Translations under genes and position numbers: made by a program | Shown here: one piece after another, positions 36,515-47,235 of the stretch | Position numbering within the stretch: the stretch's first letter is position 1 | Layout: every line of letters begins with the position of its first letter | Notes under the pieces: model-generated | Seen by the model: only the letters and a program-made list of their open reading frames with translations | What the model was told of the DNA's origin: nothing | Databases searched by the model: none | Assembly: GCA_029953675.1 (NCBI GenBank) | Contig: JAMWBK010000006.1 | Span: 1,240,001-1,304,000 of the forward strand | Source of the DNA: Rhodosorus marinus | Lineage: Eukaryota; Rhodophyta; Stylonematophyceae; Stylonematales; Stylonemataceae | Direction: 5' to 3' | DNA length: 64,000 nt

Positions 36515-36662
36515 GTAGTTGACCCTCTGGCGCTCCAACGCTGCTTCGATGATCCGTTTATTCAGAGGCTAACTAACGCTGCTTCACTGTTGGACGCGCA
36601 CCATCAGCGTCTTGATTCTCGCTTCTCAGGGTAGTTAGGCTCTGAATAAACGGATCATCGTT
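36515..36662 (+). mobile_element. RLE-A 3' end fragment carrying a 28-bp solo tail insertion
   Basis: Plus-strand fragment matching the last 100 bases of RLE-A (TTGACCCTCTGGCGCTCC ... CTTCTCAGGGTAGTTAG ... AATAAACGGATCATC). Within it, 36,547-36,574 is an inverted copy of only the element's terminal 28 bp, flanked by direct repeats AACGCTGCTT at 36,537-36,546 and 36,575-36,584. Other RLE-A copies are continuous at this place. Confidence 0.88.
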
Positions 36663-37400
36663 AAATGAAAGTTTTTATCTGGATGCAAAACAAAACGAAG
36701 GGGAAAAAAGTCCTACAACGGAGTATGTCAAGTGCCGGTGTCACCGTTCATATGTCAGTAAACCACAACTGCATCTGGACTCCGAGCCCATGGCTTTGGC
36801 AACGCTCTTGCCAAGATGAACCGCACGCGGTGGAGAAGCAGCTCTTGGGTTGCTGCTCGTAGTTATGACAGTACTAGTAGTAGTTTTTTACAGCTAGCTA
36901 GCTTTAAAAGTGTATACTTTGAGTTAATAGACACACGCCTGTGACTCCCAATCCATTCTCGGAGGACGCCCACTCAAGGTCGTTAATTTCCCAGTAGGTC
37001 GCAACGGAATATGTACGGGTAAACAAGACAACTGCAACCTGCAAACAGCGAGGAGAGTCGGTCACCGCGGACGGTCTCCGCAACACGTTTGTAGACCTCA
37101 CTCTTTCCTGTCCTCGTGGCCGGGTTTGTGTGTTCTTCGACTCCAGAGCTTGGTGTGGGTGCTCGCATGCACCACCGCAAGGAGGTTACGTACCAGGAGG
37201 CCCTTGCGAACGCGCAACCAGGGAATCGCTACATCACACCGGTTCGGTCCGCATCAGGGTCCGCATACTATTGAGGTCTTTGGATTCATTCTCAGCTTGG
37301 GGCGACCTGGCTTCAGGACCATTTTCTGTCGATCTGGAGGAGACACACTCCCGTTTCCTCTCTTCGTTGAGCTTTATGACGTGACGTTCTAATACGGCCT
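36663..37400. other. no gene recognised
   Basis: The open frames at 37,126-37,392 have no recognisable motif. The stretch AACAAGACAACTGCAACCTG near 37,022 and the surrounding minus-strand text faintly resemble RLE-B sequence (RLSSLFAG, VVLFTRTY), so parts may be decayed element. Confidence 0.4.
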
Positions 37401-37410
37401 TAGTCTTATC

Positions 37411-37655
37411 GCCTGGTACCTCTGGCCATTGAGTGCTTTGGGTTTCTGGATTCCGTTGGTTCTCGTTGGCTTCGGGAAGAGTTCCATGAACGCCGTGACC
37501 GTCTGTCCTCGTTGTTTACCCGTTTAAGTTTCTTGCTGTGGCGTATGAACGCTGCTTTGATGTTGGAGGCGCGCGATCTTCGCCACGCTTAGTCTTCTTT
37601 TTCCGCCTCGGGGTTCTTTCTTCAGTCTCCGATTCAACCAAGTCATTCAGTCTTA
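37411..37655 (+). mobile_element. RLE-B family, 3' end fragment
   Basis: Begins GCCTGGTACCTCTGGCCATT, the same left border as the fragments at 45,188 and 39,258 (minus). It covers the SVGSR-like C-terminal region with broken frame, then GGCGCGCGATCTTCGCC, CGGGGTTCTTTCTTCAGTCTCCG and TTCAACCAAGTCATTC. In opposite orientation to the copy at 35,404. Confidence 0.78.
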
Positions 37656-38999
37656 GAGACCCGTTCTTTTGGTTTTTAGCCTGGCTTCCTTCCCCAAAGA
37701 TTTGTTGTGTATGGTGATGAGTTGGGATAATTCAGGTGTATATGAGCTCGGCTCGGCTCAGCAGTTGGTGGCCGACTGGGAATTGGAAATGAAAGCTGAG
37801 GAGCGAGGATTTGTTCGCAAGGCAAGCAACTGAAAGAGCCTGGCCGAATAGAGATTTGCTGGTGAATCTGACTTGGAGTTCTAGTCCCGCATCTACAGAA
37901 CGCAACTCGACAAAGCGCAGTGTCTTCCCAGAGAGTCCAGATGCTACATGTTGAGCTGAATTTGTCAAGTGGATTCGGTCCAATTCAAATCCATTGAGTA
38001 CACTTGGGGAAGGATCTGAGAAAAAATTCCTTCGCAGTTCCCTGATTGGGAAGGATCTCTGTAAGGTACGTATTGAGTTGCTGGTAATGAATGAATTTGT
38101 TTAGACGCTGGTAATAGGGTATAGATTGATAATCATCTCAGACGACGACTTACCGATGCATTGAATGGATTGGACCACATGTATTATGCTGTTTAGCCCT
38201 TATTAGGGGCTTGTTCAGTATGTAAGTAGTAGATGCGATACACAGCAGAAGCTACGTACGTAGAAACATATGCACGAAGTATACGCGCTTCAGAGCAGCA
38301 ATTGAGCGGATCAACATGGCCGAATGGAATCTAGAAGTGAACGTAGGTAGTTTGGCTGCTTCTCCTGCTTTCCATCATTTGTTTAACCCCGTGCGGAGCA
38401 ACGATTCCGCGCAGTAAATCACCCCTGAAGCTAGGAAGTAGACTGGCTTGTGGAGTCACGCTCGACCAAGTACGTCGCAGCAACAAAGGCGGAGGGACGC
38501 CCCAAAACCAGACTATTGCTTTCTTTGAGTCCAACTTTCCTGGGGTTAGCCCGCAGCAACTGGCATACCAAGACACCAGCTTACTTCGCCAGAAAAACCG
38601 CACGAGTCTGCTCGTTGAAGAGGTTTCAGCACGTTCGATCTGAGCCTGCCGCCGCAAAGGTTCCAGAAAAGAAGAGACCCTTGCATTTGAAACGTGAAGG
38701 CAATCGTCTAGCAGCCTCCCCTTTCCATCCATTTTAGCCCGCAAGGGCTTCTCCCGACATATTCGCTCGTTCTATGTCCCCGTGGATGCTGTTTTTCCCA
38801 AGAACCAGTCCTCAGCGGCCAAAATCCGGTTCTTAATCTTCATCTTGATATTATATATTAGTATATATTTGGAGAAAGAAATAATATATTACATAAACTA
38901 TGAAAAATCAAATTCAAAAATCAAATACCTTTTGAATAGCGAAGTAATTTTGAATGGGGAATCGGAATAAGAGTTGATTGGGTGTAAACGATGAGGTTG
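37656..38999. other. no gene recognised
   Basis: The open frames 37,732-37,983 (minus) and 38,331-38,744 have no recognisable family content. 38,850-38,960 is AT-rich. Confidence 0.45.
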
Positions 39000-39262
39000 T
39001 AGATATTTAATGAATTTGTTTAACCGGAGACTGAAAGAATAAACCCCGAAGGGGAAAAAACAGACCATGCAGCAGGCGAAGGTGGCGCCTCCTCCTCCAA
39101 CATCAAACCAGCGTTCATACGCCACAGCAAGAAATTTAATCCGGTAAACAACGAGGAGAGAAGGTCAAGGCGTTCGGCGGAACAACTCCCGAAGCCAACG
39201 AGAACAAGCGGAATCCATAAACCCAAAGCACTCAATGGCCAGAGGGTACCAGGCGATGAGCT
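39000..39262 (-). mobile_element. RLE-B family, 3' end fragment
   Basis: Minus-strand copy: left border CGCCTGGTACCCTCTGGCC (reverse of 39,245-39,262), then the C-terminal region (LGLWIPLVLVGFG and LLWRMNAGLMLEEE in the open frame), then CCCTTCGGGGTTTATTCTTT and CAGTCTCCGGTTAAACAAAT. Frame-broken. Confidence 0.75.
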
Positions 39263-42200
39263 AGAGTCGATGCACGAATGACTGGGGAAGGCAAAGCCCC
39301 GCAGTGGCTATTTCAACTCCTTGGGACATGTTTACTGAAGATGTTTAATAAGGCAAAACAAAAAAACAATATGTATTTAAAAATTATTAGGGATATTTAT
39401 TTCTTTCTTTTTGGAAATATCTTGAAATCCCATCGTCTTCAGGACAACTCGAGTAAGAGGAATTAACTGGCCTAATTAGTCAATATTGAAATGATTTAGA
39501 CCGTATCAAGAATGCGAATAACTAAGGTGGAATCCCTATTCAGTTCGCGTCGCCCTATACGTAGCTGAAACCGTCTCCCACCCATCCTCTTCGAAAGATA
39601 TCGGCGGAAGGGGAGGGGGATGGAAACAGTCCTTACATCCCCCAGTATCCCGCCACTTTTCATCCCTGGTGCACAGCAAAGCACAACGAGAACTGTACTC
39701 AAAGTTGGAGTCCAACTTTCTTGCCCGGGGTTTTGATATATGCTTATTCATCAAATGAAATGGGTGAATCGACTGAAGTTAAGCTGATCCCACAACGTTC
39801 TTCTAATGCTCAACAGTGCATTCGTCAATTTGTTTTGCGGTTGGTCTGCTTCAGTACCGTGAAAGTGTGGCCCGCGCACGTTGAAGTAAAATGGAACCTT
39901 ACTTCCTGGATAAGCCAACATTGGCTAGATGCGCTCCGGAAAAGGCACACCTCAAGGAAAGTCAACTATCGCACCCTACTTCAGGAGAGCTTTGGTGTAA
40001 AGGCTAGGTGATGGCACAACCACAACCATATCATTGCATATTCCGATTGAGGAGATTGAATACGTATTGACCCCGCGTGATTCAGTGTCTCGAATCCGGC
40101 CTTCGGCTCAGGAATCAAAGAGAGGCCCTCGGTCCGGATAGCGTGAAAAACATGAATTTTAGGAATCACGAAGGGCGGTGGATTAGGTGAACACCCACTC
40201 ACCGCAACGAATTGGGGGGCAACCAACCAGTTCCCTGGTTGGTTAACTGTAAGCGCAACAAGAATCACATGGCTAAGTTTGAGTTGAGTGACCTCAAGTC
40301 GTCAGAGCACACATATGTGCACACAATGTGCACAATGAGCAGACCACACAAACAGAAAAGATGACTCCCGGACTCCCAGTCTCACTTTCCACTCCGCTTA
40401 TCGCCCCCCCTAAAATGGAGCAGCTCAATTCTCCTCCGCAACTGGTTGGTTCCCCTGGCACATTTTCGCAGCCCGTAAAGGGCTATTCTGCTCTAAAACA
40501 TAACCCATACAAAGTCAAGTAAATCAAACTGGAGCTTGGAATTCAACCGGGGACCTCTCTGCAGAAGCTGCTTCTTGGACCTGAATTGCTGCGTGTTGGA
40601 ACAAGTTCCGCAGCTTTTCAACAGGTGTCTAACGACTGTCTCGAGATTTTTGATTCACCCGCAATTCATTTTGCCCTAGTTTTTTAGACTCCGTTTCTGC
40701 TCAACTTCTCAAAGCCAGTGTCTCGACACGTTAATAAAAGGCAAAAAATAATCGAAGGCATTATTCCAGACAAAGGAACCACCCCCCTTTTTTTATGTGC
40801 GTCCAAGTAATTCATGTTCAAATAGCACATCAACGCGTCCTAGCGACATCCTATTGCGGACTGTGTATCCGACTACGTATTGTCCCGTCGTTTGGGGAGC
40901 GGGCGCTCGGGATGAAAAGCCGTCCTAGTTTGGTATTTAGTCTGAGGATTGTGATTGTTATTGGTCAGTGGGTCGAATCTCAACATGCGATAGTTGCAGT
41001 GAACACGAGTTTCTTCTCTTGCTTGTTGAGGCGGGGGAAGCTAGGTCTCTGCAAAGTGGGGGTTGGAAGTTGGGGGAAAGGTAGCGATTCAATCTCCATG
41101 TATTCAGTACCTGAGAAACCGTTGATTGGGGTATGAAAACAGTCATACGCTCCCCATTGGCTCATAATTTTCTTCCCCCATCTCCTGCCCTAGTGTCGAT
41201 AATAATCCATAATCACGACAGTACACTCAAAATTAGACAATGTCATCACAGAAAAGTACGATAAAGTTTATATAATTCTAATATGTGTCTAGAATCAACA
41301 TTATTATAGTCACATACCTCCTTTTCCAAGGCAAGTTGATTTGTCTCGTCCCTGTCCACTGATGAGAAAATCTCACGAAGAGCACTCGGCAACAATCAAA
41401 CAGGTATCTTTCAAAAACCTACCAAATAATGAGATACGAAAAGCCCTATTGCGAAGCGAAAAGCTCAGGTTCTCGCTTTCTAAGTAAAAACGAAGTGATT
41501 CTTTTTTTTTTCGTGACAAAATTTGATTCAAGAATCGAATATTCTCATTGACTGTTTTTTTAAAAACAATAGATTTCAATTTTATGAAATATTTTAGAAG
41601 GACTTAAAAACAGATATTATCAAATGTTCAAGAATTCAGTGGGTTAGAAGAAATATATGTTTTCATAGATGATGACTAAAAGAGAGGAAAAAAAGAATTG
41701 GATTATCTGTTTTTCTCTTTTAGATTCAGTTGGTAGAGACCAACTCACCAAAGAGAGAGCTCTTTGGTGGGTAGTAGTTCTGGCAAATGATATTTCTGTG
41801 TCCTCAGTGTCTCTTCGCTTCAGCTACACAGTGTACTCAGCAAGGTATGCGTGGAGGAAACTGGGGACAGGTGGGGGTGGAAGTATTTTATCTTTTCTGT
41901 CTGATTGCGCGCTTTTGCCTCAATAGGCAGGATATAGGCCCGAGAAAAGCGCGAGTAGTGGATTGATCCATAAACCCAGGACGTGATTTTGCCCTGCTTG
42001 GGCGGTTTTTCTTTTTTTGCCGGGGTCTAGTACTGTCAGATGACTCTGCCAAGGCGCACTGGGGCATTCCAGGGGCGCAGAACTCTTGGGTAGTTACGTA
42101 GTACTCTGCCAGTGCACCAAAGAACTTTGTCAAGATAAGGCGGTGTTCATTTGCACGGCAGAAGAAATCGTGGAAGCAGTATCGCGATATGGTGAGCGAT

Positions 42201-42892
42201 CACCCCCCCTTCTTATGGTCCGGAAACACGCATTCGTAGACATAGAGATTAGAACAAGACCGGCAGGTCGTAGATGAAGGGCACTGGTGTCGGTTTTGCA
42301 TGTTAATTTCATTTCAAAGAGAGAGAGAGTGGTCCAATATCAAGGCTGTCTACTACTCTGAAATTGACGGTCTCTGACAAGGGTGAGAATGATTTCCCAG
42401 TGGGGAGGTCGACCAGCGCTCATGAGCCATCGTGACCTCGAAGAGTGACGTTGTGCATAGGCTTGCGCTCGAAACTCAGCAGAGCTATACGTTCTGCATG
42501 CAGACGAGAATTCAACAATAACGTGAACCATTCTCAAAACACACGCATAGGATCTTGTGCACATGCTCATCTGAAATATACAAAAATTCTTAAACCTGTT
42601 CCCACAAGAATTGCGACAGATTTTACGCTCAGCAAACTTCATTGCCTGTCGAATCAACGGAGTTTGGGTTTGCTGCGTCCATGAAAGCTGTGTTTCGAAA
42701 ATTTCGGAACGCGAGGACAACCCTAATGGGTTTTCGAGCAACGTCTTGGATTTAGGGCAACATCTAAGGTATATAAGCGGACTAGGACCTCTCGCTTCTG
42801 CGCTTGGGTCTGAGGGAAGTGTGCGAACTACTTGGAGAATTTGGACGAGGAGGCTACATTGTGAGTTGTTGAAAGGTGTTAGTAGCGAATTC
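39263..42892. other. intergenic, no gene recognised
   Basis: The open frame 39,721-40,011 (96 codons) and several others lack recognisable motifs. 41,220-41,680 is AT-rich. The promoter of the secreted protein at 42,893 should lie at the right edge; TATATAAGC at about 42,771 (120 bp before the ATG) is a plausible TATA box. Confidence 0.45.
42767..42775 (+). promoter_or_regulatory. possible TATA box of the secreted protein gene
   Basis: GGTATATAAGCGG lies about 120 bp upstream of the start codon at 42,893. Position and sequence fit a eukaryotic TATA element, but nothing else supports it. Confidence 0.35.
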
Positions 42893-43918
42893 ATGATGTT
42901 TAGAAGTGCTCCCTACGTTGTCTTGGCTGTCATAGTCTTGGGTGCCCATGCTACGTACGGTCAGGAAGAAAGTATTGATGGTGTTGCCAGACAACAAAGA
43001 AGTGCCCAAAGGTGCTCTGCCTTCGCGAATTCTTACGATGAAGTAACCGTTTTCAACGACGGCAATTACAGATGTTACCGGCTTCGGATTGATGGAGATG
43101 GATATGAAGTGGGCAGTGTTTGCGTGGCAATTAAGCCGTTTAATGGAAAGACTTGCGCAAAGTTCAGATTCCAGAATTACAATGGCTGGCTATTCACTAA
43201 GGTGAAGGCCGGTGTGAAAGCCACTTGTGGTTCAAAGTCTGCGGACCCCTTCCAAGTACAGCTTCAGACAAATTACGACTCGAAGGTAAAAGCATATGTA
43301 TGCCTGGATCAGTTCAATGTCTTTCCAGGCCCATCCGGCGAGGGATGTTGCAATAGACCGATTTGCATCTTCGCTCAGGCGGAAGTCGAGAGAAGGGGCA
43401 GGGCCAAGGTCGCCTATCCCAAAGCAGGCAAGAAGGATTGCTTTATGCAAGGAATTGACGACTTCTCACGCTGCGAGGTTCCCCTGCTCTGTAAGAACGC
43501 CGTTGCGACTCCGACTCCCACTGCAACTGCGAGCCCTTCTGCCTCGTATACGCCATCACCAACTTTCCCTATCGACCCCACTGCAACTGCGAGCCCTTCT
43601 GCCTCGTATACGCCATCACCAACTTTCCCTATCGACTCTACTGCAACTCCGACAGCTACCGAGGTCGGCACTGAAACCCCGACGGCGACACTGCAAGAAA
43701 GCTTTACTCCGACTCCGAGTGCGACCTTGGAGGGAAGTGTTGGTGTGGAATCGCCAAGTGCAACTGCGAGCCCGAGCTTTGGATTCGAGTCTTCTGCTGA
43801 ATTTCCAACTGCTTCCGAGACCCCGTCTCCTTCCTTCGGCGTTGACCCGTATTCTACTGACTTCGAAACTGGAACTCCCACTGCGACTCTTGCCGCCTCG
43901 GATGAACCCGAGCGCTGA
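42893..43918 (+). CDS. secreted protein: one cysteine-rich domain plus Pro/Thr/Ser tail
   Basis: Single exon, 341 residues. The MM start at 42,893 opens a clear signal peptide (YVVLAVIVLGAHATYG); the longer open frame upstream lacks any domain and is probably 5' UTR. Residues about 40-203 form the same cysteine-rich domain found twice in the minus-strand gene at 27,309: CYRLRI, VGSVCVAI, KTCAKFRFQNYNGWLFTKVKAG, YVCLDQF, GCCNRPICIFAQAE and a closing CEVPLLC. The rest is Thr/Pro/Ser/Ala-rich with a two-fold internal repeat, likely glycosylated. There is no membrane anchor at the C-terminus. I do not recognise the domain; a cell-surface or matrix role is inferred from signal peptide, disulfide-type Cys pattern and tail. 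Confidence 0.85.
   Translation: MMFRSAPYVVLAVIVLGAHATYGQEESIDGVARQQRSAQRCSAFANSYDEVTVFNDGNYRCYRLRIDGDGYEVGSVCVAIKPFNGKTCAKFRFQNYNGWLFTKVKAGVKATCGSKSADPFQVQLQTNYDSKVKAYVCLDQFNVFPGPSGEGCCNRPICIFAQAEVERRGRAKVAYPKAGKKDCFMQGIDDFSRCEVPLLCKNAVATPTPTATASPSASYTPSPTFPIDPTATASPSASYTPSPTFPIDSTATPTATEVGTETPTATLQESFTPTPSATLEGSVGVESPSATASPSFGFESSAEFPTASETPSPSFGVDPYSTDFETGTPTATLAASDEPER
43517..43636 (+). repeat. 60-bp tandem repeat in the tail of the secreted protein
   Basis: Two units, 43,517-43,576 and 43,577-43,636, almost identical, encoding TATASPSASYTPSPTFPID twice. In-frame expansion of a glycosylated tail. Confidence 0.92.
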
Positions 43919-44789
43919 TAGAGGGATATCAGTGCGGTACTGTGAAAGAATGGGTGACAAGTCTTGGAGGGTTCTGAAACGGACAGACCGCGCCGAACTA
44001 CCGAGGGCTGCTGCAGCTTGGAATTTCAGTGCACCCCTCTTTTCCTCGGCGTTTCTTTGGTGGTTTGGGTTGTTGCCAGTCACACTAACTGCCCTGGTTT
44101 TTGATTACCTGAGACTCCGCGGTTGTTTTTAGGCGGAACAGATAGCCAACGTCTTGTTTTCGTAACCTACGTTTCGAGCGAGTAAAAGAACAGATTTCTG
44201 AACTTTGGCGAAGCCGTGCGGCACTGGAAGGACATACTCTATACTGGTTTTATTAGCATAGCCTAGAGCGCTACGCAAGGCGTGGAAAGGAACTAAGAAC
44301 TAGGTACTATATACTTGCAAGAATCGCCAGACATGCGACAGATGGAATCGGAAGCGACAGCAAATTTTGGAAGGTGGCTACTCAAGCATCGGCTTTTGCG
44401 TGCTCCGTGCGAGAAGGGCGCTCAGCATTCCCGTAGGCCAGATGCGATTGTCCTAGGTTTGTAAGGAGCCACACACCACAACATTCAAATTATCCAATGG
44501 CTTGTTGCTCTAATTGGCGAGGTCCTCGAGGAAATTCGTTAGCTAGCTATTATGGAACAACTGAGGTTTGCTTTGGTTCGGAACGAACAAGCTTGAAAGC
44601 TCCTAGAATTCACCCCACAAAAGTGATTTCCTGTGACCTAGTTTGCAGCTCCCGGATGCCGCCGCACTTGGGCGCCATCAGTAAGCAGGCTTTAATATCG
44701 TCCTCACGGAGCTGTCTTTTAAGTCTTTAGTTCTCTGGTTTACTGGAAAACTAACAGCCCCGAGAGTGGGGCCGATTTTGAATTTGCTA
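43919..44789. other. intergenic, no gene recognised
   Basis: 3' flank of the secreted-protein gene. No coding or repeat content that I can name. Confidence 0.45.
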
Positions 44790-44795
44790 TGCACC

Positions 44796-44893
44796 GTATT
44801 ATATGTATTATATATATTATATATATATTATATATATATATATTATATATATATATTATATATATATATTATATATATATATTATATATATTT
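44796..44893. repeat. AT microsatellite
   Basis: About 95 bp of TATATATATT units. Simple-sequence DNA, able to form cruciforms. Confidence 0.95.
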
Positions 44894-45187
44894 CGGACAC
44901 GAAGTCGATCCGCGTTCCGATTGGCGTAGTGCGGGGTAGATACCGAATGATAAAACGACAGCTGTTTAAAACACCAATCAAAACCGATCCCGCCAATTTC
45001 CCTCCGATCGCAGCCGCGTGCCGAAGAACCCGAGAACCGCAGAACACCTCGTATGCCAAAAACCAACTACGCTGCAGCGGCCCGTTCGCCTGCAAGTACT
45101 TGTTAGGACTCTAGAACCAAAGCTGGTACAAGCGTAGTTACTCAGACTCCGATTAAAACCAAGGTCAAGTCGACCTTAAGTAAGTTG

Positions 45188-45440
45188 CCTGGTACCTCCA
45201 TTGGGTACTTTGGGTTTGTGGTTCCGTTGGTTGTCGTTGGCTTCGGGATTTGTTCCGCGAACGCCCTGACCGTCTGTCCTCGCGATGTTTACCCGTTTAA
45301 GTTTCTTGCTGTTGCGTATGAACGCTGCTATGAGGTTGGAGGCGCGGGGGATCTGCGCGGTGCATAGTTCTTTTTTTTTCCCTGGTTTTTTTTTCTTTCA
45401 GGCTCTCAAGCCAGGCTAATTCATTCAATTCAAGTAGACT
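45188..45440 (+). mobile_element. RLE-B family, 3' end fragment
   Basis: Same left border (GCCTGGTACCTCCATTGGG), a broken C-terminal region, then GGAGGCGCGGGGGATCTGCG, T-rich stretch, CTTTCAGGCTCTCAAGCCAG and TAATTCATTCAATTC. More diverged at its end than the copies at 35.4 and 37.4 kb. Confidence 0.7.
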
Positions 45441-45607
45441 CAAAATACACACGTGTTAGAGACTACCTTACAAGTCTACGGCGAAAAGGCTGAAATCATC
45501 TAGATGGCTGACATAGGGAAAAATGGGCTAAAGCTAAAGAAAAACCGTTTACCGGGCGTCAACCCAGCAATAAAGAAAGTGTTGGCCGGGAAGGCCATTC
45601 GGGATCA

Positions 45608-45787
45608 TCCCTGGGGGTGGTACTGCGGTAGTACTACTACTAGGGTTGTTCCAAGTGGGTTGGGTTTTTCGTTGTTTACCCGTCTACTCCCCCTGTTTTC
45701 GCGGGTTTAACCACCTCTGGATCGTAAACAGTGGAAAACCCGACCCAATTGGCACAACCCTACTACTAGCGCAGTACCCCGCGAGGG
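45608..45787. mobile_element. MITE-like inverted-repeat element
   Basis: Imperfect terminal inverted repeats of about 57-66 bp: left arm 45,614-45,679, right arm 45,724-45,780. Shared core words include TACTGCG, TACTAGGGTTGT and CCAAGTGGGTTGGGTTTT. About 45 bp separate the arms. No coding content. No target duplication could be assigned with confidence. Confidence 0.75.
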
Positions 45788-46079
45788 ATAGCCGTATCGT
45801 GGGCAGTTAGTAGATAACCGGTACGTAGTAGCGTAGACGATTGTATCGTGATTGAACTGGATCGCTACCCGAGTCCTCGTCGAACGACTGTGGACTACCC
45901 GATCGAATACTAATACTTACCTGGCCGGCTGATCGCTCCTCACGTAAGGGCATCTGCTTGGATGAGTGTGAGCATAGCACGTCACATTGTCTTTTCGGAC
46001 AACTGTGGCAGTCTCGCTTGACTCCTACGAAGTCACCTCTGTGTGACTGTCGACCGCTTAATTTCTGAGCATGGGGAGA

Positions 46080-46161
46080 TTGATGATCCGTTTATTCAGA
46101 GGCTAACTGAGGAGATTCGCGTTCGCGCGACCTCCCCTAACTCCCCTGAACGGATCATCAA
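46080..46161. mobile_element. small element with two opposed RLE-A tails
   Basis: Starts TTGATGATCCGTTTATTCAG (inverted RLE-A tail) and ends CCCCTGAACGGATCATCAA (a tail-like end in plus orientation), with about 35 bp including a GCG-rich foldback between. It looks like two solo tails inserted head to head, or a tiny inverted-repeat derivative. Confidence 0.65.
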
Positions 46162-46349
46162 TGAATTGTAGGTATTCAGGCACGTTAGGGATCAATAAAG
46201 AAAGGGCACCGGTTCTGGGGGAAAGTTGGGTGGAGTCCAATTTTGTGAACAAGAGAAGTGTAACTTAAGGCTTAATTTACACTTCCCTTCTTGTATTGCT
46301 GGGTTGACGCCCCATAGACGACAATCGGTAGTTCTAACAGGATTCTTCC

Positions 46350-46830
46350 AACATTTACACGTGTTCGCGCGGTGGCAACGGAAATTGCAGCGAGAGTGGC
46401 CCAAGCGGTACGCCTGGTTGCGGATCTCGTTGTGTCCGACCTAAATGCGCGTCGCAGTGAGTACATTCACCTCTCCATCCCTTGTCCTCAGGCGACCAGG
46501 TACCTGCCTGCGTCCGCTCGGCGTCGAGGAGCTGCAGCTCGGTGTATGCGGCATGTGAAAGAATCGCAGTTCGCGGCAGCGATGTCAAACCCTACTTTTC
46601 GCGATTCGGTGGTGACATATCCGTTTGTCCCCCTCATTATTGAATGCTTTGGCTTGATAGATAGTGTAGGTTCTCGCTGGCTGCGCGGTATCTTTCGCAA
46701 CGACCTAGGGCGTCTAGATAGTCTGCTCACGGAGCTTTCTTTGACCCTGTGGCGCTTAAATACTGCTTTATTTGTAGACGTCATCATCGTCTTATCTCTC
46801 GCTTCTCAGGGTAGTTAGGCTCTCAATGAA
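46350..46830 (+). mobile_element. RLE-A 3' fragment (endonuclease domain)
   Basis: The frame 46,372-46,818 carries the C-terminal endonuclease region: VADLVVSDLNARRSEYIHL, the Lys of HVKESQF, PFVPLIIECFG and SVGSRWLRGIF. It is followed by a diverged tail (GGGTAGTTAGGCTCTCAATG). The 5' part is missing. It faces the minus-strand fragment at 47,236, forming a loose inverted pair. Confidence 0.85.
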
Positions 46831-47235
46831 CGTGATGTCCACGCTCAGCGCTACCTACGGGCTACCGTGCAACCGGCGAGTGGACTTTGGAAACCAGTCC
46901 GAGCCTGCTTATCATCCGGAACGTACGGGCTACAAAATCGAAGACTGGGGGAAACGGGGTCTCTAAGCATGATTTTTTCTTTTTTTGGGAAGCTTTGGGC
47001 CTGCGCGAGCAGATGCTTCTATACGTCGACTTGTGGGGTTGCGCATTCGTCCTATGTCACCCTGAAGATTTCCCGGGGTATGTTCGAAAGCGGGTTTTCC
47101 CGTGCCCTGGACCATCGCAATGTCCAACAACGGATAGGCCTTCATACAGGCGGTACACCGCGGCCAGAAGATTTCATTGTAGCACGGAAGATGAAGTCTC
47201 GCACACCAGGGGAAATCCATACGTCCGTTCCTTCA
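46831..47235. other. unrecognised spacer between two RLE-A fragments
   Basis: The open frame 46,867-47,274 has no recognisable motif. May be host DNA between two insertions. Confidence 0.4.

Noticed and set aside
36547-36661. Reading 36,547-36,661 as a 115-bp MITE with terminal inverted repeats
   Set aside because: Only the left 28 bp is extra relative to other RLE-A copies, and it has its own AACGCTGCTT duplication; the right 'repeat' is the ordinary element tail.
42611-42892. Upstream in-frame extension of the 42,893 gene
   Set aside because: It has no domain content, contains a TATA-like TATATAAGC, and would place the signal peptide internally.
27309-43918. Assignment of the cysteine-rich proteins to the pherophorin family of volvocine algae
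   Set aside because: The architecture (Cys domain plus hydroxyproline-type tail) is similar, but the conserved residues I can see do not match the pherophorin pattern.
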